A stretch of DNA of 9,101 nt, from contig JAADHT010000065.1 in NCBI GenBank assembly GCA_013151705.1, forward strand, positions 1 through 9,101, read 5' to 3'. A model generated the notes under the pieces. That model was not told the DNA's origin. It did no database searches and saw only the letters and a list, made by a program, of their open reading frames with translations. Every line of letters begins with the position of its first letter. Position 1 is the stretch's first letter. Source of the stretch: Kiritimatiellota bacterium (lineage in GTDB: Bacteria; Verrucomicrobiota; Lentisphaeria; Victivallales; JAADHT01). Below are positions 1-6,025 of the stretch, piece after piece. Position numbers and translations under genes: made by a program.

Positions 1-1
1 A

Positions 2-73
2 TCCATCAATTTCTATAAAGACGTATTAGGGTTTGATGTAGAATACAAAAATGGACCGCCTGTCGAATATGCT
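2..73 (+). pseudogene. VOC/glyoxalase-family protein, internal fragment
   Basis: Frame 2 of the + strand reads SINFYKDVLGFDVEYKNGPP followed by VEYA. This is the typical stretch of the vicinal-oxygen-chelate (glyoxalase/bleomycin-resistance) fold, where an FY-x-x-VLGF helix-to-strand segment leads into a strand ending in a GPP-x-EYA-like motif. Upstream sequence lies outside the window. After about position 73 the frame gives only Pro-Gln and a stop at 80-82, because the DNA from about 63 onward is the inner part of an IS110 transposase on the other strand. The gene is therefore cut off in mid-domain and cannot make a complete fold. The family call rests on about 24 residues, so substrate and specific function cannot be given. 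Confidence 0.6.
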
Positions 74-386
74 CCGCAATAAAGAAAGCGTCACTCTTGT
101 CATCCGTGTTTTTCAGACCGGAATACTGTTCCATAGCTGCGGGATTCGCAAGTTTCACTTTGTCTTTGAATCCATTCTCCACAAGGCCGTCCACAAGCCA
201 GTACCAGTTGTAGGTTGATTCTACCGCAATTTCTTTGATTTTTTCTTTGTAGGGCTCCAAAGCATGCAGAATTTTCCCCAATTTGTTCGGAATACGCTTC
301 CCAAATACTCTTTTTCCCGATTTTTCTACGATCCCGTAGAAACCATTGTTTGAATGCAGGTCGATTGCGCAGTATAATGTTTCCAT
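63..386 (-). pseudogene. IS110-family (DEDD) transposase, N-terminal fragment
   Basis: The protein starts METLYCAIDLHSNN and carries the RuvC-like DEDD catalytic signature of IS110-family recombinases: D9 in AIDLHS, E56 in VESTYNW, and D96 and D99 in NTDDKSDAFF. Similarity to the family ends at about residue 108 (AEHIR). The remaining reading frame to a stop at position 6 is read from the opposite strand of a VOC gene and is unrelated. Intact members have roughly 300-400 residues, so the C-terminal Tnp_20-type domain with the catalytic serine is missing and the element is dead. The start is sound: on the minus strand an AAGGAG ribosome binding site (396-401) precedes the ATG by 9 nt. The right part of the insertion sequence is absent. 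The outer left boundary is not clear but may lie near the palindrome beginning at 435. Confidence 0.85.
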
Positions 387-434
387 TATAAGGTTCTCCT
401 TGTTTTGCTATCCATTGTTATTTTGGCGAATAAC

Positions 435-509
435 TAGACCCTGCTCGAAAAGGTCTCGCAGCCATGTGGACACTTATTTCGAGTGTGAGGCCTTTTCGAA
501 CAGGGTCTA
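435..509. repeat. 75-bp palindromic MITE-like element, complete copy
   Basis: The two ends form inverted repeats of 19 bp with one mismatch: TAGACCCTGCTCGAAAAGG at 435-453 and CCTTTTCGAACAGGGTCTA at 491-509. Inside is a smaller hairpin, ACACT (470-474) against AGTGT (482-486), with a 7-base loop. Both ends begin or end in TA, as expected if a Tc1/mariner-IS630-like transposase, or another TA-targeting one, had mobilised it. That family link is inference, since no transposase for it is present. The element sits 48 bp upstream of the IS110 transposase start, and its first 58 bp recur at 8945-9002. REP-like palindromes are frequent targets of IS110/IS1111-group elements, which could explain the neighbourhood. 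Confidence 0.8.
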
Positions 510-715
510 AGTAAACCTTTTGTTCTGACACACAGGATGAGAACCTCGGACTTCTGAAATTAGCCATCTCCCGCGCTGCGAAACCATAGTCCTCGCGACT
601 TCCCTCCATAAAAAGCGCGGTACATGGATGCTTTCATCATACCCCATTAATCCCAATTTGGCCCATACGGCCCGTCACACGACCATGAAAACATATTTGT
701 AATATTCATTTCGCA
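510..715. other. Intergenic stretch, no supported gene
   Basis: This is about 206 bp between the palindromic element and the histidine kinase start. A 63-codon minus-strand frame (609 to 418) crosses it and runs through the palindrome. It has no ribosome binding site before its ATG and no family resemblance I can recognise, so I do not call it. A TGA stop at 686-688 in the kinase frame prevents the kinase from extending further upstream. The only regulatory candidate is a TAATAT hexamer at 700-705. No tRNA, CRISPR or convincing terminator is visible. Confidence 0.6.
700..705 (+). promoter_or_regulatory. Possible -10 hexamer upstream of histidine kinase
   Basis: TAATAT, one transposition away from TATAAT, lies in an AT-rich patch just upstream of the kinase. 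No recognisable -35 is found 16-18 bp upstream, where the sequence is CACGAC-like, so this is a weak call. Transcription would begin near 712, which is too close for an ordinary leader to the ATG at 716. It would leave a normal leader of about 60 nt for the in-frame ATG at 773, which also has an AAAGG before it. Confidence 0.25.
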
Positions 716-3637
716 ATGTATTGTCACTTTCAGACCGTTTTGGATCCCGAGTCAAAAGTATTCAAAGGCGTAATGCGAAACACAATGTTACAGACAATAA
801 ACGCGACTTGTTTTCCCGTGTTGGCGTTCAACGAGCCAATAATGCGATTATCCTATCCCCTCGCATTCCAGTTCTCCGACCACATTTCGGAGATTGTAAC
901 TTTGACAATATCAATAACAGCGCTTCTCACAGCGATATTGCTCACCTTCGCAAACGCGGCCAAACTAAAAAGAAATGAGACGAATCTCCGAGTTACCCTG
1001 CGCTCAATCGACGATGCCGTTATTTCAACCGACCTGGCGGGCCTGGTTACCAATTTGAATCTCGCCTCGGAACGCCTCACAGGCTGGAAAACATCCGAGG
1101 CGATCGGGCGCCCCCTCTCCGAAATATTCAACATAGTCAACGCCGACACGCTGGAACCCGTTGAGAATCCAACGGAACGGGTATTGGCGACTGGAGCCAC
1201 AGTCGGCCTCGCCAACCATACGATTTTGATATCGAAAAATGGGACCAAACGGCAAATAGCCGATTCCGCGGCACCGATCAAAATGGAAAACGGAAAATTA
1301 ATCGGCGTAGTCATTGTTTTCAGGGATGTCGATAAGGAATACAGGATGCAAGCCGAGTTGATGGTGAGCAAAGAGAAGTACAGACTCATTTATGAAACAT
1401 CCGGTGACGCTATAATGACAATCGCTCCGCCTGAGTGGAAATTCACATCGGGCAACGCGCGTATCATAAAAATGTTCGGCGTAGCCGACGAAAACGAATT
1501 TCTCACGTTAAAACCCTGGGATCTTTCTCCCAAGTTCCAACCGGATGGTCAACGCTCTCTAACCAAAGCCCAGGAAATGATAGACAAAGCGATGGAACTC
1601 GGTGAACATTCCTTCGACTGGACGCATATAAAACTTCATGGAGGCGAATTTTTCACAACGGTTCTTTTGAACAAAGTGGATTTGGACGGCAAAGTATTCA
1701 TCCAAGCCAGAGTCACGGATATAACGGAAAAAGTGAAAGCTGAACGAACTTTGCGGCAAAACGAGGAGAAATACAGAATTCTTTTCGAAAACTCCAACGA
1801 CGCGATGCTTATCCTCAAAAACGAAAGATTCATTGATTGCAACGCCGCCACAGTCAAAATGCTCGGATACGAAAACAAAGAGGAGATATTAAACACGCAT
1901 CCATCCGAATTATCACCCGACACCCAACCAGACGGGACGTCATCGCGAGAAAAAGAGAGGAGGATAACGCGATTGGTTTTGTCGAAAGGGAATCATAATT
2001 TCGAATGGAACCACAAAAGAAAAAACGGAGAGATTTTCCCGGTTGAAGTGTCTTTGACGGCAATCACCTTCGCCGGTGAGACGATCATTCACACGATATG
2101 GCGGGACATAACCGAACGCAAAACCGCGGAAAAGAAGCTGAAGGGAAGTGAGGAACGCTATAAGAATCTGATCAACAACTCGATAGTCGGTGTTCTCGTC
2201 GCCGAAGTTGAATCACGACGCGTCAAATTCGCGAACCAGGCCGCTTGCGACATTCTGGGGTACTCTTTGGAGGAGTTGCTTGGGTTGAACGTTGACGATT
2301 TGCACCCGAAAGAACATTTAAATGAAATTTTGAGAAACTTCGAAAATCACTCAAAAGGGAAAATCGAAGTATCACCAAGTACACCATTTCTGAGAAAAGA
2401 CGGTAGCGAGGCCATAGTCGATGTCAGCGGCAACAAAACCATTATCGACGGGATCAGTTGCAATATCGGAATGCTCGTCGATGTAACCGACAGGAAAAAA
2501 GCGGAACAGGAACTTATAAAAACGCAGAAACTCAGAAGCATAGGCTCATTGGCCGGTGGAATCGCCCATGATTTCAACAACGTTCTCTTGGGAATTTTCG
2601 GTAATTTGGCATTGGCCAAAATTAGCCTCGAAAGCGACCACCCCGCCACCGAACTGATATCCGACGCTGAAAAGGCGATGGAAAGGGCGAGGCGGTTGAC
2701 GAATCAGCTCCTGACGTTCTCAAAAGGCGGAAGCCCCGTGAAAGAGGAAGTGCGACTGGAAGAGTTGATTGCCGGAATAACCTCGTTCAATCTTTCAGGC
2801 AGCAATGTGAAAGCCGTTATAGATTGTCCTGAAAACATCCATTCCCTGGAAGCCGACAAAGGACAAATAGAACAGGTGATTTCAAATCTTGTGATAAACG
2901 CGGATCAGGCGATGTCAGACGGAGGCTCCATTTTCATAGATTTGAAAAACACGACGATTCCAGAGGAAAATCCTCTGCGCATTGAACCTGGTGAATACGT
3001 GAGGATAAAAGTGCGGGACGAAGGTTGCGGAATACCGCCGGAAATACTCTCCCATATATTCGACCCGTACTTCACAACGAAAACAACCGGCAGCGGAATA
3101 GGTTTGGCGACGGTTTACTCGATCGTCTACAAACACGATGGACACATAGACGTGGATTCAAAGCTGGGGAAAGGCAGCGAGTTCACTATTCATCTTCCCG
3201 CCGGAACCGCCATCCCGAAAAAAAGAGACAAAAACGATCAAATCGCGGCCGACGGCTCTCTCAAAGGGGCGAGAGTGCTCGTTATGGACGATGAAACATA
3301 TATTCGCGAACTCGCCTCGAAAATATTGAGAAGACTTCAATGTCAGGTGGAGACGGCGGTGGACGGACGAGGGACACTGAAAACATACAAAGAAAACATG
3401 GACGGTGAAACGCCTTTCGACGTTGTCATTATGGACCTGACAATCCCAGGCGGAATGGGAGGGAAGAAAACCGTTGAAAAGCTTCTTGAACTTAATCCAA
3501 AAGCGAAAGTAATCGTCTGCAGCGGCTACTCGACGGATGAAACACTCGCGAACTTCGCGGAACACGGGTTCAAAGGAAAATTAAGAAAACCCTTCACAAT
3601 AGAAAGCCTGGCCAACGAACTAAAACAAGTATTATGA
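716..3637 (+). CDS. Membrane-anchored hybrid histidine kinase with four PAS domains and a C-terminal receiver
   Basis: This 973-residue sensor kinase probably autophosphorylates on a histidine and passes the phosphate to its own receiver domain. One hydrophobic segment is visible (about 59-81). Four PAS domains follow at about 92-205, 222-338, 352-468 and 481-594; the junctions after the second, third and fourth carry typical D-[IV]-T-[ED]-[KR] endings. The kinase core has phospho-acceptor H618 in AGGIAHDFNN, the N box around N724-N728, the G1 motif DEGCGIP (768-774), FDPYFTTK (782-789) and the G2 loop GSGIGLA. The receiver (about 851-973) has D858/D859, phospho-acceptor D907, S936 and K958, so all key residues are present. 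No DNA-binding output domain exists; output is probably a phosphorelay partner not in this window. The start is uncertain: ATG 773 (M20) has AAAGG at 764-768, while ATG 716 has no clear ribosome site. The stop overlaps dsbD by 4 bp. Confidence 0.92.
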   Translation: MYCHFQTVLDPESKVFKGVMRNTMLQTINATCFPVLAFNEPIMRLSYPLAFQFSDHISEIVTLTISITALLTAILLTFANAAKLKRNETNLRVTLRSIDDAVISTDLAGLVTNLNLASERLTGWKTSEAIGRPLSEIFNIVNADTLEPVENPTERVLATGATVGLANHTILISKNGTKRQIADSAAPIKMENGKLIGVVIVFRDVDKEYRMQAELMVSKEKYRLIYETSGDAIMTIAPPEWKFTSGNARIIKMFGVADENEFLTLKPWDLSPKFQPDGQRSLTKAQEMIDKAMELGEHSFDWTHIKLHGGEFFTTVLLNKVDLDGKVFIQARVTDITEKVKAERTLRQNEEKYRILFENSNDAMLILKNERFIDCNAATVKMLGYENKEEILNTHPSELSPDTQPDGTSSREKERRITRLVLSKGNHNFEWNHKRKNGEIFPVEVSLTAITFAGETIIHTIWRDITERKTAEKKLKGSEERYKNLINNSIVGVLVAEVESRRVKFANQAACDILGYSLEELLGLNVDDLHPKEHLNEILRNFENHSKGKIEVSPSTPFLRKDGSEAIVDVSGNKTIIDGISCNIGMLVDVTDRKKAEQELIKTQKLRSIGSLAGGIAHDFNNVLLGIFGNLALAKISLESDHPATELISDAEKAMERARRLTNQLLTFSKGGSPVKEEVRLEELIAGITSFNLSGSNVKAVIDCPENIHSLEADKGQIEQVISNLVINADQAMSDGGSIFIDLKNTTIPEENPLRIEPGEYVRIKVRDEGCGIPPEILSHIFDPYFTTKTTGSGIGLATVYSIVYKHDGHIDVDSKLGKGSEFTIHLPAGTAIPKKRDKNDQIAADGSLKGARVLVMDDETYIRELASKILRRLQCQVETAVDGRGTLKTYKENMDGETPFDVVIMDLTIPGGMGGKKTVEKLLELNPKAKVIVCSGYSTDETLANFAEHGFKGKLRKPFTIESLANELKQVL
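764..768 (+). promoter_or_regulatory. RBS-like AAAGG favouring an alternative kinase start at 773
   Basis: AAAGG stands 4 nt before an in-frame ATG at 773-775. Starting there would shorten the kinase by 19 residues to 954 without touching the membrane segment or any recognised domain. The first 40 or so residues do not resemble a known domain, so the shorter start is plausible. I keep 716 as the outer limit because spacing and motif are only moderate. Confidence 0.35.
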
Positions 3638-5223
3638 AAAACACGATCAAATTGACGCTTATGACAATATTGTGCGTTCTTCCGCTATCCCTGCGAGCTG
3701 AATTCGAACAACCTTTCAAATGGGACATCCATTACGACTCGGAAAAGAGAAACGCGGTAGTCGAAGCGCGCGTCCCCGCCGGATACTATCTATACGAGAA
3801 ATCGACCAGAATAACGTTCACGGCTGCCGGGAAACCTCTGAAGCCATCGAAAACTCCTGTTGCCGTAGACCACGAAGACGACTCCGGCACCCTGAAAATA
3901 TACTCCGCCGGCGACTGGAAATGGTTATTCCCCGCACCCTCGGGAACCGAATGCGTGGCCAAAATCGAATTTCAAGGTTGCCGCGACAAAACCGCCGACT
4001 CCTCGGCTATATGCTTCATGCCCGACACCATCACATTGAGACTCGCTCCCGCCAAAGCCGGTGAGCAAAAACAAACGACGCATCCACCATCCAATCCCAC
4101 ACGCGCGTCAAGCGACATCTTTTCAGGATTCCTCGTCGAAAAAACCGGCGGCGGCTTTATGGAACCAGAGACTTTTCTAGCGTTCCTAGGCACCACGGCG
4201 ACTGAAAACGACGCGCGCCCGAAGACAAGCGATGACGACGCGCTAAACCTCGATAAAATGGGAATCTTCGGACTCGTGATATTCATTCTGCTTGGAGGTC
4301 TGGCACTCAATCTGACTCCCTGCGTCCTACCGATGATGCCGATAAATCTGGCGATAATCGGCGCCGGAGGAGTCGGAATCTCCAAAAAGACCGGATTCAT
4401 CCGCGGAGGCGTGTATGGGACAGCCATAGCGCTCTCCTACGGGATACTGGGGCTTCTCGCGATGTTCGCGGGCGCTAAATTCGGTTCATTGAATTCGTCG
4501 CCTTGGTTCAATCTGGCGATAGCTGTTGTTTTTCTGGTGTTGGCGTTGGCAATGTTCGACATCATAACAATCGACTTCTCCAGATACAGGACGAATTTGG
4601 ACTTCAAGAAAAAAGACGAAGGCGCTCCGCTTGCCGCGGTCTTCGCGATGGGAGTGGTTTCGGCGTTGCTGGCCGGCGCATGCGTCGCTCCCGTTGTTAT
4701 AGCGGCGCTGCTCTACTCCATGACGGAATACTCCGAGGGGAACACGGCCGCCCTCCTGCTTCCGTTTATTCTGGGAGTTGGAATGGCTCTGCCTTGGCCC
4801 ATAGTCGGCGGCGGACTGGCTTCGCTGCCGAAACCCGGCAAATGGATGGTGCGAGTGAAACAGGCAATGGGGGTCTTCATCATAGCGATGTCCGCCTATT
4901 ACGCCTGGCTCGGAATCGCGATACTCGCGGCCGACAACAAGGCGACGGCGGCCGATTCGATGGAACGACTGAAAACGGCGTTGAAGCAGTCGAGCGAGGA
5001 GAATCGCCCCGTATTCATCGATTTCTGGGCGACATGGTGTAAAAACTGCTCGCGGATGGAGCACTCAACCTTCAAGAATCCGAAGGTCGAACGCGCCCTG
5101 CGAAAGTACATCATTGTCAAATTCCAAGCCGAGGATCCCAATCAGCCCGACGTCAAAAGAATTCTGGACGAATTCAAAATAATGGGACTCCCCGGATACG
5201 TGATCCTACGCCCGAATAATTGA
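3634..5223 (+). CDS. dsbD: Thiol:disulfide interchange protein DsbD (cytochrome c biogenesis/thiol reductant transporter), short C-terminus
   Basis: DsbD carries electrons from cytoplasmic thioredoxin across the inner membrane to periplasmic acceptors through three cysteine-pair domains. All three are visible in these 529 residues. A signal peptide (about 1-22) is followed by the periplasmic alpha domain with C116 (FQGC) and C127. The membrane domain begins near 209, with C230 in TPCVLPMMP and C350 in AGACVAPVV, and at least six hydrophobic helices can be counted up to about 430. The thioredoxin-like gamma domain has WCKNC (C469, C472) and a cis-proline in MGLPGY (P520). The chain stops only nine residues after P520, whereas the family usually continues for about 30 more to complete the thioredoxin fold, so the last strand and helix appear missing. 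The start codon lies inside the kinase stop (ATGA overlap), implying translational coupling. Total length is close to E. coli DsbD (565). Confidence 0.93.
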   Translation: MKNTIKLTLMTILCVLPLSLRAEFEQPFKWDIHYDSEKRNAVVEARVPAGYYLYEKSTRITFTAAGKPLKPSKTPVAVDHEDDSGTLKIYSAGDWKWLFPAPSGTECVAKIEFQGCRDKTADSSAICFMPDTITLRLAPAKAGEQKQTTHPPSNPTRASSDIFSGFLVEKTGGGFMEPETFLAFLGTTATENDARPKTSDDDALNLDKMGIFGLVIFILLGGLALNLTPCVLPMMPINLAIIGAGGVGISKKTGFIRGGVYGTAIALSYGILGLLAMFAGAKFGSLNSSPWFNLAIAVVFLVLALAMFDIITIDFSRYRTNLDFKKKDEGAPLAAVFAMGVVSALLAGACVAPVVIAALLYSMTEYSEGNTAALLLPFILGVGMALPWPIVGGGLASLPKPGKWMVRVKQAMGVFIIAMSAYYAWLGIAILAADNKATAADSMERLKTALKQSSEENRPVFIDFWATWCKNCSRMEHSTFKNPKVERALRKYIIVKFQAEDPNQPDVKRILDEFKIMGLPGYVILRPNN

Positions 5224-5260
5224 CGCGCCCAAAAACCAGTTAAACTGCTTACTCCTCCGC
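5224..5260. other. Short convergent intergenic gap
   Basis: Only 37 bp separate the stop codons of dsbD (+) and the SWIM gene (-). A small inverted repeat, CAGTTAAACTG at 5237-5247, is present, but it has a short stem and no T-run on either side. I see no standard intrinsic terminator for either operon here, so transcripts from the two strands may overlap or end by another mechanism. Confidence 0.5.
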
Positions 5261-6025
5261 TTATTTTCTACCCGCGGGCATGGAGAACTCGACTCCGAAC
5301 AGTTGCGACAACTTTTTATTTTTGAGTCTCATCCTGCGTTTGCTTTTCACATTCGCGAATTTCGCGAGAAGATTGTCCTTCTGTGTCGTCACTACTTGCG
5401 AGATCAACTCTTTTGAATCGATGCCCCTAAGCGTAAACAGGAGTTCCGGCGACGTGTCGAGACGATTGCCGACTCCGTAGATTACAGCCGCCAAATGCTT
5501 GCAGAACTTCGCACCGTCTGGACAGTCGCAATCCGGGTGGAACTCACTCGGAGCCGGAAACAGCCCCTCGTCTTTCGCGGAAATCGCGGATTCCAGCTTT
5601 TTCGGAAATTCCCCGGCGAGCAACTCCGGGAGAGAGGCTATTTCGCCAGCCACCATTGTTTTGATCCGCTCCCATTTACTCGCTTTAAGCGGATCGATTC
5701 TTATCACGCATTGATAGACGCTCTTTCCAGACCCCATCACGCTGGCGATTATCGTCCCTTTGTTTATTTTGAGATCCAACACGCATCCGTGCGTAACGTA
5801 GCTTCTACCTCTCGACAAGCGATTACTGAAATCCGCGTAGACCTCGAGATTATGGTTCCATGCCTTCCCCCACCAGTTTTTGGCAATGGCGCGCCCCTCG
5901 ATCTCCACCGGCGAGATATCCTTGTTTTGCTTGCGCATCTGGGCAATCTTTTTTTTCGCCTTCGCCTTCTTCTCCGAAACGGATTCGTATGGAGCGAAAC
6001 CGTAATAGCCGCCGTATCTGCTCAT
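5261..6025 (-). CDS. SWIM-type zinc-finger protein (COG4279-like), SNF2 partner
   Basis: This 254-residue soluble protein carries a SWIM zinc-binding signature C-x-C-x6-C-x-H at C166, C168, C175 and H177 (DCDCPDGAKFCKH). The N-terminal part has a conserved-looking block at about 50-110 (NWWGKAWN, an SRGRSYV motif, then alternating strands ending in VIRIDPL) typical of bacterial SWIM proteins encoded beside SNF2 helicases. Bacillus subtilis YwqB is the type I have in mind. A lysine-rich segment at 19-33 and a basic stretch at 227-238 could contact nucleic acid. SWIM domains are thought to bind DNA or proteins; the specific role is unknown. The start is firm: on the minus strand GGAGGTG (6030-6036) precedes ATG by 4 nt. 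The ATG overlaps the SNF2 stop (ATGA), so the two are likely translated together. Confidence 0.87.
   Translation of the reverse strand: MSRYGGYYGFAPYESVSEKKAKAKKKIAQMRKQNKDISPVEIEGRAIAKNWWGKAWNHNLEVYADFSNRLSRGRSYVTHGCVLDLKINKGTIIASVMGSGKSVYQCVIRIDPLKASKWERIKTMVAGEIASLPELLAGEFPKKLESAISAKDEGLFPAPSEFHPDCDCPDGAKFCKHLAAVIYGVGNRLDTSPELLFTLRGIDSKELISQVVTTQKDNLLAKFANVKSKRRMRLKNKKLSQLFGVEFSMPAGRK

Noticed and set aside
6..62. C-terminal tail of the transposase frame (about residues 109-126)
   Set aside because: This stretch is the reverse strand of a VOC coding segment and does not match IS110 proteins, so it is excluded from the fragment.
435..509. CRISPR repeat
   Set aside because: Only two copies exist, 8.5 kb apart and with no spacers; the long inverted repeats with TA ends fit a MITE-like element instead.
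418..609. A 63-codon minus-strand frame upstream of the transposase
   Set aside because: It has no ribosome binding site and no recognisable family, and its second half is the palindromic repeat read through, so it is probably a chance frame.
721..3565. Long alternative frames inside the kinase, dsbD and SNF2 genes
   Set aside because: They are shadows of strongly supported genes with intact catalytic motifs; none shows a domain of its own.
5237..5247. CAGTTAAACTG inverted repeat as a bidirectional terminator
   Set aside because: The stem is only 5 bp, weak, and has no T-run on either strand.
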